From positions 1 through 64,000 of the forward strand of contig NZ_PVTQ01000014.1 in the NCBI RefSeq assembly GCF_003003355.1: a DNA stretch of 64,000 nucleotides. The letters run 5' to 3'. This document shows, in pieces, positions 26,110-35,218 of this stretch. The translations under genes and the position numbers were made by a program. Source of the DNA: Donghicola tyrosinivorans. Its GTDB lineage: Bacteria > Pseudomonadota > Alphaproteobacteria > Rhodobacterales > Rhodobacteraceae. Each line of letters starts with the position of its first letter. The stretch's first letter is position 1. The notes beneath the pieces were generated by a model that searched no databases, was not told where the DNA came from, and worked only from the letters and a program-made list of their open reading frames with translations.

Positions 26110-26344
26110 GGTCTAAGATCTCCTGCCGTCTTGGCCCGTGGTCGGGGCGCTGGTTGCTATCAAAGGGCCCGAAATCGCAAAGGCGGCCCATCTGGATGTT
26201 ATCGATATGGCCATCCCACGGGAAGATAAAGAGAAACGTCGTGCCGGTTCGTGTGTTGGTCCGAGAGATAATGCGCGGTTTCGGCTTGGCCAGAGGCATT
26301 CAGGGCCAATGAAACTTTTTAATGGGGCCTTGATGTTGGAACGC

Positions 26345-26372
26345 AAAAAGGGTGGCACGAGGCCACCCTTTT
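26345..26372 (-). terminator. Rho-independent terminator downstream of the PhnM-like gene
   Basis: AAAAAGGGTGGC (26345-26356) pairs with GCCACCCTTTT (26362-26372) around a 5-base loop; on the minus strand it ends in a run of T. It lies about 150 bp after the stop of the minus-strand amidohydrolase gene. The remainder of 26373-26520 is featureless. Confidence 0.75.
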
Positions 26373-26520
26373 CGTAAAAGACATTGGTCATATAAAACTG
26401 ATTGAACGTGTGCTTTTGATACGGCTTTTACGCCTTAGAGGCGAGTGGATTGTTGTGAAGTTTTTGTAACAAGGTGTTGGAAAGACGCGTTTTTGCGGAA
26501 AATATGGGCATCTTGCCCCG

Positions 26521-27714
26521 TTATTGGGCAGCATATGGAATGGCAGCGCTATGATTGGTCAAATTGGCCGAGATAAAGCGGTAGGCCGCATCGCCCGCGA
26601 CAAAGGAAAGACAGCCGTCGGATATTGTCGCCTCGATCCGGCGGCTTTCCTTGTTGATGAAGACCAGATCGGCGCGGCGACCGGGGGCGATGTTGCCGCG
26701 ATCAGGCATACGCATGATTTCGGCGGGTTTGGCCGAGATCAGCGCCCATGCTTTTGCGAAGTTCATGTCCGACCAATCGACCAGATGCCAGAACGCATGG
26801 ATCAGGGCGTGGCTGTAGCCGCCTGACACAAGGGCATCGCACAGGTCGTGGGACAGAAGTTGTGCAGTTGACATGGCGCGCGCATCGGAGGGGCGCAACA
26901 GCAGGTCGCTGGCGCTGGCGACCACGGGATCGCTCATGGCGCGGGCGGCACCGGCGGCGCGGCGCGAGGCAGGGCTCTCGCATATCTTCGCACCGATCAT
27001 GGCGTAGTGTTCGCGCACTTCTCCGCTGGCATCCAGATAGCTTCCGTAAAGGACACCATGCCGGTCAAAATCTTCGGCCAGTTGGCACAAGGTGCGCGGC
27101 ACGTCGCGAGCGCGTTCAAAGGTTTGACGGATCACCGCGCGATGTTCGTCGGGTGTGCGACCAACGGCCCGCGCCTCGGCGTTCAGCAGTTGCGGAGTTG
27201 CGCGTAGACGCTCAATCGCGTCTTCGATCCGGTTGCTGAAGACCACATAATTCGCTTTCGGATGGCGGGTCAGGGCCATCAGACGCGGGGCCTCATCAAT
27301 CAAATGGGTCTCGGCCCGCAGTTGCATCCGCAAATCCAAGAGGCGGCCACTGTCCATGCGGTCTAGGCGTGCCAGCAGGGATTCTGCGAACTCGGGGCTG
27401 CGCGCGCCGCCTTCCCAAGACCAATGCTGGGTGAGCCATGCGGTCGTCGCGCCCGTGGCGGCGATCTCTTGTTCGGCGGCCCGTAAAGCCTGTCCGACTG
27501 TCGCGCCCTTCGGCTGCGCTGTCAGGTGGTTTTGCAGGGCATGGCTTTGCATATCCACAATGCCGGGTAGGATGTAATAGCCGGAAAAATCGATCTCGGC
27601 CAGCGGCCCGCGCGTGATCAGCCCGTTCGCAATGGCGACCGAGCGGTCTTGCAATTCTCCGTCACGAAGGACTTCGGCGCCTGTGAAGCGTAAGGGGGGA
27701 AGACGATAGGGCAT
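26521..27714 (-). CDS. phnM: PhnM-like amidohydrolase with altered metal motif
   Basis: 397 residues, close to alpha-D-ribose 1-methylphosphonate 5-triphosphate diphosphatases of the C-P lyase pathway in length and in RAETHLIDEA, YVVFSNRIEDAIERL, YSHALIHAFWHLVDW and PDRGNIAPGRRADLVFI. The first metal motif, normally D/E-L-H-x-D in this family, reads D54-M-Q-S-H-A-L-Q-N-H63: the first His is replaced by Gln and the acidic residue by His. It may therefore be a divergent paralogue with a changed metal site or substrate. The neighbour upstream is a DUF1045 phosphonate-operon protein, which supports a phosphonate role. No phnGHIJKL genes are in view. Confidence 0.72.
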   Translation of the reverse strand: MPYRLPPLRFTGAEVLRDGELQDRSVAIANGLITRGPLAEIDFSGYYILPGIVDMQSHALQNHLTAQPKGATVGQALRAAEQEIAATGATTAWLTQHWSWEGGARSPEFAESLLARLDRMDSGRLLDLRMQLRAETHLIDEAPRLMALTRHPKANYVVFSNRIEDAIERLRATPQLLNAEARAVGRTPDEHRAVIRQTFERARDVPRTLCQLAEDFDRHGVLYGSYLDASGEVREHYAMIGAKICESPASRRAAGAARAMSDPVVASASDLLLRPSDARAMSTAQLLSHDLCDALVSGGYSHALIHAFWHLVDWSDMNFAKAWALISAKPAEIMRMPDRGNIAPGRRADLVFINKESRRIEATISDGCLSFVAGDAAYRFISANLTNHSAAIPYAAQ

Positions 27715-27794
27715 GGGACTGCTGCGACTTTGATTTGACGCCCGTTCTAGTCAGCCCTTGTATCGTTGGTATGACATCCTGAAATTTTTGCAAT

Positions 27795-28475
27795 TTAGGG
27801 TGTCAGGTCGTACCGGTGCAGCAGGTGAAAGCATCCGTTGTCAGCCTCACCGAACAGGCAAAGCGACCGGATCACGAAGGGGCGCGGCAGAATTCCGGTC
27901 AGATGCCTTTCCAGTTCCGCTTCGGTCTGCGCGGCCAGATCGGGGTCCAGCCGGCCCGAGAGGGTCAGGTGGAAGCGGAACTCATCCAACACGTAGGGAT
28001 AGCCGAACTGGTCCAGCATCTGGCGTTGGTTTTCGGTCAGCCGGTCTGGGCGACGCTTGGCAATCTCGGCCTCGGTCAGGGGCGCGCGAAACGGGTCTAA
28101 GGCTTTGACAATATTGCCAGCCATGGCGCTAAGGGCGCTGGCGTCCCCGTCGGGAACCAAAGCCAGAAAGCCGCCGATACGGGCAAGGCGCAGTCCGTCC
28201 AGCCGGATCGGTTTGATCCCAGCGACCAATGCGCGGGTGGTGGCGTGAAGGGCACCGATATCGATGCCCTGCGCCAGACGGAATGGAGGTTTGATGGTTC
28301 CGTGCAGGCCGTATTTACGCGGCGTGCGAGTGATCTGGTCTAAGGGCAAGTCAGAGGGCAGATGGGGCAGGTCGTTGCCAGCCTCAGGGTTCCAACCCAG
28401 CCAACGGGCGCCGAACTCGGCCAGAGGGCCGGGCTCGGGGGCGTAATAGATGGCGTAGCGTTTGAAACCCTGCAT
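27795..28475 (-). CDS. DUF1045 phosphonate-operon protein, 2H-phosphoesterase-like
   Basis: 226 residues from ATG 28475 (AGGA upstream), where homologues begin with the same KRYAIYYAPEPGPLAEFGA. Two His-x-Thr motifs, KYGLHGTIKPPF and FRFHLTLSG, are the signature of the 2H phosphoesterase superfamily. TIGR03223-type members accompany C-P lyase genes. Together with the PhnM-like protein 80 bp downstream on the same strand, it could act on a ribose cyclic phosphate or related phosphoester; that activity is inference. An in-frame upstream extension to 28637 overlaps the exonuclease gene and is unlikely. Confidence 0.75.
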   Translation of the reverse strand: MQGFKRYAIYYAPEPGPLAEFGARWLGWNPEAGNDLPHLPSDLPLDQITRTPRKYGLHGTIKPPFRLAQGIDIGALHATTRALVAGIKPIRLDGLRLARIGGFLALVPDGDASALSAMAGNIVKALDPFRAPLTEAEIAKRRPDRLTENQRQMLDQFGYPYVLDEFRFHLTLSGRLDPDLAAQTEAELERHLTGILPRPFVIRSLCLFGEADNGCFHLLHRYDLTP

Positions 28476-28525
28476 GCGCGTCCTGTTCATCCGTTGATTC
28501 AGAGCCCTCGCCCTGTCATCGCAGG

Positions 28526-29950
28526 TTAAGCGGGAACATTCAGGTCCTGCAACAGTCTGCCGTGCTTTCGGGTCTCTGCCACCAAATCGCCGAAGGTGCG
28601 GATGCCTTTGGCTTCGCACATGGGGATCATGGCACATAGCACCTCTGCCGTTGCGACAGCATCACCCATAGCGGTGTGGCGCAGCTCGGCGGGAATGGTG
28701 ATGGCCAGACGATCGCATATCGCATCTAGCGTGTGTTTGGCCGATGGGCCGAACAGGACCGCCGACAGCAGTACCGTATCAAGGATGGGGTTATCGAAGG
28801 TGACGCCCATTTTCTTGCTGTCCCGATGCAAGAACGCCATGTCGAAGGGCGCGTTGTGCGCCACGATCACCGAGCCTGCGCTGAACTGGTGGAACTTTTT
28901 CCCGACCGAGATAAAGTCCGGCGCGTTCTGCACCATCCGGTCGTTGATCCCGTGCACTTTGGTCGAGGCAGCAGGGATCGGGCGACCGGGGTTCACCAGC
29001 GTGTCGATGGCCTCATGGGGGATCATGCGGCCACGCAACACGCGCAGGGCGCCCAGTTGGACGACACTATCTTTGTGGGGCAAAAGACCGGTGGTTTCGG
29101 TGTCAAAGACCACATAGCTCAGATCGCGCAAAGTCGTTTCGAAACAGGCCTTTGCGGCGGGCTGCTCAAGCAACGTAAAGTCGTAAGTCAAGGGGCGGCT
29201 GGCGCTGGGGTCAATCAGGGCCTCAACATCCTCAAGCACGATCATATAGCCCGGTGCGTTGCCCAAGGGGCGCAGGCGGGCGTCAAACTGCTGTTGGCCA
29301 CGGGCGTCGGGGATTTGGACCGCGACCTCTTTCCCGCTGCGGATCATCTTGTCATAGGCCGCTTTCAGGCTGTCCTGACTGAGGTAATCCGAGACATCAG
29401 CTCCCATGCGCGGTGGCGCGACCGAGGCCAGCGCCTCGGCGGCTTGGCCATCATACAGCACGATCTGGTGCTGGGGGTTCACAAGGATCATCGCCACCGG
29501 AATCTCGGTCAGAAGGGCAGTCAGACGGTCCCGCTCGGCGGACAGTTGGGCGGTGGCCTGCGCCACGGCCTCGGCTTGGTCCATGGTCGAGGACCCCAGC
29601 TTTTTGCTGATCGCATGGGCCGCAGGAGCCAGATCGCCAAGATATTTGGTGGCATCCGCGTCCAGTTCAACCCGCGCGCCTGCGTGGGCGTGGGTGCGCA
29701 AATGGGCGGCCAGATAGTCGATGGGCTTTGCCACATTCTCATCGAACAGCAGCCACAGGCCGGCGCTGATCCCAAGAATGCCGAAGGCGGCAAAAAGGGC
29801 GGCGGTGATAAATCCACCTGTCATGTCACCACTGTCTAGCGCCCGCGAATAGCTGTAGAACAACGCACCGCAGACGATCCCGATGGTTGCCGCTGCAAAC
29901 CCGGCGAAAATCAGGAACATGCGCAATCTTAAACCAAGGTGGCTGAACAT
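28526..29950 (-). CDS. Membrane-tethered PAS-DEDDh 3'-5' exonuclease of the acetate cluster
   Basis: 474 residues from ATG 29950, overlapping the previous stop (TGATG). Two membrane helices (about 4-30 and 42-65), a HAMP-like linker (ENVAKPIDYLAAHLRTHA), a coiled coil, a PAS-like domain (about 140-235, AMILVNPQHQIVLYDGQAAE) and a C-terminal DnaQ/RNase T-type exonuclease. Exonuclease residues: DTETTG (D, E), HNAPFDMAF (D), HTAMGDAVATAEVL (H, D). The layout of sensor-kinase input parts on a nuclease is odd. Homologues sit with DUF294-CBS proteins beside ActP in many proteobacteria, so a signalling or RNA-processing role tied to acetate use is suspected. Confidence 0.85.
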   Translation of the reverse strand: MFSHLGLRLRMFLIFAGFAAATIGIVCGALFYSYSRALDSGDMTGGFITAALFAAFGILGISAGLWLLFDENVAKPIDYLAAHLRTHAHAGARVELDADATKYLGDLAPAAHAISKKLGSSTMDQAEAVAQATAQLSAERDRLTALLTEIPVAMILVNPQHQIVLYDGQAAEALASVAPPRMGADVSDYLSQDSLKAAYDKMIRSGKEVAVQIPDARGQQQFDARLRPLGNAPGYMIVLEDVEALIDPSASRPLTYDFTLLEQPAAKACFETTLRDLSYVVFDTETTGLLPHKDSVVQLGALRVLRGRMIPHEAIDTLVNPGRPIPAASTKVHGINDRMVQNAPDFISVGKKFHQFSAGSVIVAHNAPFDMAFLHRDSKKMGVTFDNPILDTVLLSAVLFGPSAKHTLDAICDRLAITIPAELRHTAMGDAVATAEVLCAMIPMCEAKGIRTFGDLVAETRKHGRLLQDLNVPA

Positions 29951-30480
29951 CACGAGACCCCCCATGCATTGCATGCGGTATTTACGATGTCCGCATCGCT
30001 GCCGGTGGTGTTCCAGACCGGCGCGGTGACATTGCCGTTCGCGTCCCGCTCGGTGTCGGGCAGGACGGCCATGCTTTGCTTGCCCGCGCAGTCGAACAGC
30101 ACCTCAAGACGGCTGGTGCCGCGGGTGCGGTCGAACAACCAGACGTTGGCGCGGATCTGTTCTTGGATGGCGTTGTTGGTGCGGACGGTCTGCATATCCA
30201 CGGCGATGAACCGCTCGGTCATCGGGAACAGGTAGGTCCACGGTCGATAGAATGACGTGCCTTGCACCGTGCTGGCCACGATTACATCATCGGCCAGATT
30301 GGCGCGGGTGCGGTCATACCAGCCGTATTCCATGGATATGGTCGCAGCCAGCATGGCTCCCCCGGCAAACGCCGGGATCAACCATTTGGGCGCGCGGCCC
30401 TTGCTCATGTGGCGCAGGGCAAAGGCCAGAAGCCCGCCCGCGACACCCGCCGTAATTGCGGCGATAAATTGCATCAACAT
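29950..30480 (-). CDS. Conserved membrane protein of the acetate cluster
   Basis: 176 residues from ATG 30480 with GGAGGAAAGCG upstream. Two N-terminal membrane segments (about 3-22 and 33-48, separated by a short charged SKGRAPK loop) are followed by a soluble domain containing GTSFYRPWTYLFPMTERFIA and a Cys pair (FDCAGKQ, NTACNAWG) that could form a disulfide if periplasmic. Family name not recalled. It lies between the DUF294 gene (24 bp) and the exonuclease (overlap), so it likely works with them. Confidence 0.7.
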   Translation of the reverse strand: MLMQFIAAITAGVAGGLLAFALRHMSKGRAPKWLIPAFAGGAMLAATISMEYGWYDRTRANLADDVIVASTVQGTSFYRPWTYLFPMTERFIAVDMQTVRTNNAIQEQIRANVWLFDRTRGTSRLEVLFDCAGKQSMAVLPDTERDANGNVTAPVWNTTGSDADIVNTACNAWGVS

Positions 30481-30504
30481 CGCTTTCCTCCCCCAAAAGC
30501 TTTG

Positions 30505-32328
30505 TTAGCCTAATGCACCTTTGCCATGTCCGACGGCCGCCTGCATCCCCTTGACGACCACAAAGGCGTCCCGCAGGTGGCTACGCTCTAGGTCCGACAG
30601 AGCAGATGGTGCCATGAAGTTATCCGGAGCCTCTCCGATCTTCACCAGCGCGGCCTGATGTTGCAGGCGCGTTTCGGCGATCAGATCATAGGCGTCCAGC
30701 AGTTCCCGTGCCCCCGAAGGCGAGATCAGCCCTTGTCCCGCTGCAGCTTCGATCCGTGCGCGGGTGTTTACTTGGGTCAGCTGCCCTTGCAGGGCATAGA
30801 TGCGTCCCAGATCGACGATTGGAACCACACCGTTGTGCTTCAGATCCAGCCGGTTCTTATGCTCGCCCGAGCGGATGGTGGCAAAGCCGCGGATCAGACC
30901 CAGTGGCGGGTGATGCTTCAGCGCATTGCTGATCATATGCGCCACGAAGATCGAGTTTCCGGCCGCAGCCTTCAGCGTATCCTGCTGCAACTGGTCAAAC
31001 AGCGCCGTGGTGCCGCCGATGGGCCGCAGATCGAACATGACGCTGGCCAGCATCTGCGCCTCGGTACTGGGTTTCTCGATCCAGTTGCGGAAGTAGCTGC
31101 GCCAGACATGCATCGGCTGGCACCAACGGTCGGCGGTCGCCATCATGTCACCGGGGCAGTAGACGTAGCCGCAGGTGTTCAGGCCATCGCTGACGAACTG
31201 CGCCAGTTGCTGGAAATAGGGCATCTGTTCGGGCGTGACCGCGTCGTCGATGATCAAGCAGTTGTCTTGATCCGAAACGCCGGTCTGTTCTTGCCGTCCT
31301 TGGCTACCACACGCGGCCCAAAGGTAGGGCACTGGCGCGGGGCCAAAGGTTTCCTCGGCCAAGGCCAGCAGGCGGCGGGTGACAGTATCGGCCACGTCGG
31401 TGATCAGGCGGGTCACCACTTCATGCCGGTTGCCAGCGCCGACCAGTTGCACCAGCAGCTTGGGAATGCGGGCGGTAACCGTTGCCATTTCCTCGGCGGT
31501 TTTCGAGGCAGCAACCTCGGCCACCAGTTCAGCCGAGCTGACGGCCTGAAAACGGGTCAGATCGGTTTGGGTGACCACGCCCACCAAGGTCTGGCCGACA
31601 GCAATCGGGATATGACCGATGCGCCGCTCCATCATGGCGTGCAGCACGTCCGAGCCGATGGCGGTGGGCTCTAGGGTGATCGGGTTCCTGGTCATGATCG
31701 CCGACACAGAGGTCGAAACTGGCAGCCCTTCGGCCAAAGCCTTTTCGGTCAAGTCGCGCTGGGTGATCAGGCCGACCAGTGCGTCATTTTCCAGCACGCA
31801 GAGGCAAGAGATGTGGTGGTCACGCATTTCACGCGCAGCGTTCTGGATCGTGGTGCCGGGGGCGCAGAATTTCGGATCCCGGGCCATAAAGGTCTCGACC
31901 CGGCTGGTGGCCAGATCGCTGCCACGGGCCGAGGGCGCACGTGACCGGTCGAAAAAGCGTCGCGCGACTTTGTGGTCGTGGACCATCTCGGCGAACTGCT
32001 CTTTGGGGACCATCAGCAGGATGGTGTCTTCAGAGGCTGTGGCAGTCGTGACCGCCAGACCGTCACGCAGAAGACCGCGCTCGGCGAAAGAGTTGCGGGG
32101 GCCAAGGATCGAAACAGGGATGCCGTTTGCATCAAGCACTTCGACCGCGCCGGAATAAACGATGTAGATGCCCTCAAGCGGTGCGCCGTGGGCGTAGACG
32201 GTCTGACCTGCCGGAACCTCGCGGACCTGAATGGCCTCGGCGATGGCGGTCCGCTCGGGGGTAGGGATCCCGTCATAGGGATGCAGCCCTGTCAGAAAGC
32301 CGGAAATGTCGGTCAGCGAAAGTGTCAT
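30505..32328 (-). CDS. cNMP-binding/CBS/DUF294 nucleotidyltransferase-like regulatory protein
   Basis: 607 residues. Domains: cyclic-nucleotide-binding fold (about 15-125, GQTVYAHGAPLEGIYIVYSG), two CBS repeats (about 145-265; FMARDPKFCAPGTTI, IMTRNPITLEPTAIGSD), a DUF294 nucleotidyltransferase-like core (CGSQGRQEQTGVSDQDNCL, with the S-x-x-R-x-E and D-x-D pattern) and a DUF294 C-terminal domain. It resembles uridylyltransferase-type signal proteins that sense nucleotides and sits beside ActP in many bacteria. Probably a cytoplasmic regulator of acetate uptake; the target is unknown. Confidence 0.88.
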   Translation of the reverse strand: MTLSLTDISGFLTGLHPYDGIPTPERTAIAEAIQVREVPAGQTVYAHGAPLEGIYIVYSGAVEVLDANGIPVSILGPRNSFAERGLLRDGLAVTTATASEDTILLMVPKEQFAEMVHDHKVARRFFDRSRAPSARGSDLATSRVETFMARDPKFCAPGTTIQNAAREMRDHHISCLCVLENDALVGLITQRDLTEKALAEGLPVSTSVSAIMTRNPITLEPTAIGSDVLHAMMERRIGHIPIAVGQTLVGVVTQTDLTRFQAVSSAELVAEVAASKTAEEMATVTARIPKLLVQLVGAGNRHEVVTRLITDVADTVTRRLLALAEETFGPAPVPYLWAACGSQGRQEQTGVSDQDNCLIIDDAVTPEQMPYFQQLAQFVSDGLNTCGYVYCPGDMMATADRWCQPMHVWRSYFRNWIEKPSTEAQMLASVMFDLRPIGGTTALFDQLQQDTLKAAAGNSIFVAHMISNALKHHPPLGLIRGFATIRSGEHKNRLDLKHNGVVPIVDLGRIYALQGQLTQVNTRARIEAAAGQGLISPSGARELLDAYDLIAETRLQHQAALVKIGEAPDNFMAPSALSDLERSHLRDAFVVVKGMQAAVGHGKGALG

Positions 32329-32431
32329 GGGTCAAACCCTTTAAGTAAAATGTCCCGCCCAGATGAAACCGGACGGGACCAATGTTCAAGCCGGGTTTGT
32401 GAGGGGCGACAATGCGCCCCGCACGGGTCCC

Positions 32432-34159
32432 TTAGTGATCGATTGCTGCGTTCGAACCGCGGGGGATGCGGACGCTTTCGACCAGATCCTTGATCTCCTG
32501 CGGAGTGTCTTCGGTGGCGTTCGATACGAAGTAGGCCACGATGAAGTTCACCAGAGCACCGATCGAACCGAACGAGGTCGATTTGATCGACAGCAGCAGG
32601 GGATCGCTGTCGCTGAAGCTTGCGGTATCAGCGATGAAGAACCAGCCCTTGTGCAGGAAGATGTAGACGATGGTCACGACCAGACCTGACAGCATACCAG
32701 CAACCGCGCCCTTGTCGTTGATGCGCTTCGAGAAGATGCCCATCATCAGTGCGGGGAAGATCGATGCTGCGGCCAGACCGAAGGCCAGAGCCACGGTTTG
32801 TGCTGCGAAGCCCGGAGGGTTCAGACCCAGGTAGGTGGCAACTGCGATGGCAACAGCCATTGCAACACGCGCCGACAGCAGTTCGCCTTTTTCCGAGATC
32901 TCGGGGTTGATCTGCGACTTGATCAGGTCGTGCGATACCGCCGACGAGATTGCCATCAGAAGACCCGCAGCGGTCGACAGAGCAGCCGCCAGACCACCGG
33001 CAGCAACCAGCGCGATCACCCAGCCGGGAAGCTGTGCAATTTCGGGGTTCGCCAGCGTGATGATGTCACGGTTTACGTCGAACTCGTTGGTGTCTTTGCT
33101 GGAGGTGTAGTCGATCAGGCCGTCGCCGTCTTTGTCGGTGAAGGTCAGCAGACCGGTCTGTTCCCACTTCTGGACCCACTCGGGGCGCTGGTCATAGGCC
33201 AGGGGCGCTTCGGTGGTGCCATTGGGGTACACGGTGTTGATCAGGTTCAGACGGGCCATTGCGCCAACCGCAGGAGCGGTCAGGTACAGCAGCGCGATGA
33301 ACACCAGTGCCCAACCAGCCGACGAACGTGCGTCGCGAACGGTGGGAACGGTGAAGAAGCGAACGATCACGTGGGGCAGACCTGCGGTACCGATCATCAG
33401 CGATACGGTGAACAGGAACAGGTTCAGCGTGGTGTCGTTCTGCTGGGTGTAGCTGCTGAAGCCCAGATCAGCCAGCAGGCCGTTCAGGGTGGTCAGCAGA
33501 GGCTCGCCCGACGAGGTTGCGTCCGCGAACAGGCCCAGAGCAGGGATCGGGTTGCCGGTCAGCTGCAGCGAGATGAAGATCGCGGGGATGGTGTATGCGA
33601 TGATCAGAACGACATACTGGGCAACCTGCGTGTAGGTGATGCCTTTCATGCCGCCAAGAACAGCGTAGCAGAAAACGATGGCTGCGCCGATGTACAGACC
33701 GGTTGCGTTGTCAACTTCCAGGAAGCGCGAGAACGCAACGCCCACACCGGTCATCTGGCCGATCACATAGGTGATCGATGCGATGATCAAGCAGGCAACC
33801 GCAACGGTACGTGCGGTCTGGCTGTAGAAACGGTCGCCGATGAACTCAGGCACGGTGAACTTGCCGAACTTGCGCAGGTAGGGCGCAAGCAGCATTGCCA
33901 GCAGAACATAGCCTCCGGTCCAGCCCATCAGGTAGGCCGAGGTGTCGTAGCCACCGAACGCGATGATACCAGCCATCGAGATGAACGATGCTGCCGACAT
34001 CCAGTCAGCGCCGGTTGCCATGCCGTTTACAACGGGGTGAACGCCACGGCCAGCTGCGTAGAATTCCGAGGTCGAGCCAGCGCGGGCCCAGATAGCAATA
34101 CCGATGTAGAGAGCGAACGTCGCGCCCACCACGATCAGGTTAAGGGTAAATTGATCCAT
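32432..34159 (-). CDS. actP: Acetate/cation symporter, VC_2705-type
   Basis: 575 residues, sodium:solute symporter family with about 13 membrane helices (GWTGGYVLLAMLLAPYLRKF, VTYVIGQMTGVGVAFSRFL-type core). A hydrophilic insert of about 60 residues near 300-360 contains DKDGDGLIDY, an EF-hand-like loop expected on the outer face. Together with the DUF4212 protein it forms the two-part symporter type found in acs clusters. It imports acetate or other short monocarboxylates for Acs. A 19-bp gap to DUF4212 indicates one transcript. Confidence 0.9.
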   Translation of the reverse strand: MDQFTLNLIVVGATFALYIGIAIWARAGSTSEFYAAGRGVHPVVNGMATGADWMSAASFISMAGIIAFGGYDTSAYLMGWTGGYVLLAMLLAPYLRKFGKFTVPEFIGDRFYSQTARTVAVACLIIASITYVIGQMTGVGVAFSRFLEVDNATGLYIGAAIVFCYAVLGGMKGITYTQVAQYVVLIIAYTIPAIFISLQLTGNPIPALGLFADATSSGEPLLTTLNGLLADLGFSSYTQQNDTTLNLFLFTVSLMIGTAGLPHVIVRFFTVPTVRDARSSAGWALVFIALLYLTAPAVGAMARLNLINTVYPNGTTEAPLAYDQRPEWVQKWEQTGLLTFTDKDGDGLIDYTSSKDTNEFDVNRDIITLANPEIAQLPGWVIALVAAGGLAAALSTAAGLLMAISSAVSHDLIKSQINPEISEKGELLSARVAMAVAIAVATYLGLNPPGFAAQTVALAFGLAAASIFPALMMGIFSKRINDKGAVAGMLSGLVVTIVYIFLHKGWFFIADTASFSDSDPLLLSIKSTSFGSIGALVNFIVAYFVSNATEDTPQEIKDLVESVRIPRGSNAAIDH

Positions 34160-34178
34160 GAATTCCGATCCTTACGGC

Positions 34179-34439
34179 TTATTCTTCATCAACGCCGTAT
34201 TCGGCATCGAGCTTGTTCATGCGCCAGGCATAGAAGAAAATGAGAATAAGGAAGACGATGATGCTTCCCTGTTGCGCGAACCAGAAACCCAGGTCCGTAC
34301 CGCCGACACCGATGCCCGAAAGCAGCGGACGCAGCAGGATCGCCATGCCGAACGATGCGACGAACCAGACGATCAGGCACCCCTTAATGATACTAATGTT
34401 TTTCGACCAGTAGGCCGAGCTGTCCTGTTGGCTTGCCAT
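34179..34439 (-). CDS. DUF4212 small subunit of the acetate symporter
   Basis: 86 residues from ATG 34439, which has GGAGG 7 nt upstream. Two membrane helices (about 18-40 and 48-70, CLIVWFVASFGMAILLRPLL and GSIIVFLILIFFYAWRMNKL). DUF4212 proteins are encoded immediately before VC_2705-type symporters and are thought to be an accessory subunit, comparable to the small subunit of other two-part sodium symporters. The acidic C-terminus ends DAEYGVDEE. Confidence 0.88.
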   Translation of the reverse strand: MASQQDSSAYWSKNISIIKGCLIVWFVASFGMAILLRPLLSGIGVGGTDLGFWFAQQGSIIVFLILIFFYAWRMNKLDAEYGVDEE

Positions 34440-34526
34440 AGGCAATCCTCCCCTTGTTCCAAAAAGCTTTGGTCTTCGTAGGTGCCGGGGCGATTCCTCC
34501 GTCGCCCCAGCCGAAGTGGCTTCCCC

Positions 34527-35195
34527 TTAGCCGATTGCCGTCTCGACCAGAGCAGTCATCTTCGCGGTGATCGCGTCGATTTCGCCCATGGCGTCCACAC
34601 GGCTAAGTTGCCCCTTTTCATCGTAAAAAGCGATCAGCGGGGCGGTCTGTGCGTGGTACGCCTCGAGGCGGGCTCCCACAGTTTCTGCGTTGTCGTCGGC
34701 ACGACGGTTGAAGTCCGTGCCGCCGCAGTTGTCACATACACCTTCAGCAGCGGGCTGCTTGAAGCTGTCATGATATCCTTCGCCGCAACCGGCGCAGGTG
34801 TAACGGCCAGAAATACGCTCGACCATTGCGGCATCGTCGACTTCCATCGAGATGGCCGCATTGACCGACTGACCGTTTTCAGCCAGCAGCCCGTCAAGGG
34901 CTTCGGCCTGAACAGTGGTGCGCGGGAAGCCGTCAAGGATGGCGCCTTTGGCGACATCGTCTTCTTTCAGGCGATCGCGCAGAATGTTGATGACGATCTC
35001 GTCGCTGACCAGCTCGCCTGCGTCCATCACGGCCTTGGCCGCTTTGCCCGCATTGGTTCCAGCCGCAACAGCTGCACGCAGCATGTCACCGGTCGACAGT
35101 TGTACCAGGCCGAACTTCTCTTCGAGACGACGGGCCTGAGTGCCTTTGCCGGCCCCAGGGGGGCCAAGCAGGATCAGAACTGCGGGTGTGGTCAT
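34527..35195 (-). CDS. adk: Adenylate kinase with zinc-type lid, in the acetate operon
   Basis: 222 residues from ATG 35195, giving the usual MTTPAVLILLGPPGAGKGTQ start; 35213 is possible. P-loop GPPGAGKGT, STGDMLRAA, DGFPRT and a lid with four cysteines (CAGCGEGYHD ... CDNCGG), a zinc-type long isoform. It makes 2 ADP from AMP and ATP. Positioned 23 bp after acs, whose reaction releases AMP, it would restore ADP during acetate growth. Housekeeping adk normally sits in the ribosomal-protein operon, so this may be a second copy; that cannot be checked here. Confidence 0.93.
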   Translation of the reverse strand: MTTPAVLILLGPPGAGKGTQARRLEEKFGLVQLSTGDMLRAAVAAGTNAGKAAKAVMDAGELVSDEIVINILRDRLKEDDVAKGAILDGFPRTTVQAEALDGLLAENGQSVNAAISMEVDDAAMVERISGRYTCAGCGEGYHDSFKQPAAEGVCDNCGGTDFNRRADDNAETVGARLEAYHAQTAPLIAFYDEKGQLSRVDAMGEIDAITAKMTALVETAIG

Positions 35196-35218
35196 GGTTG
35201 TTGCTCCGTCCATTACCC

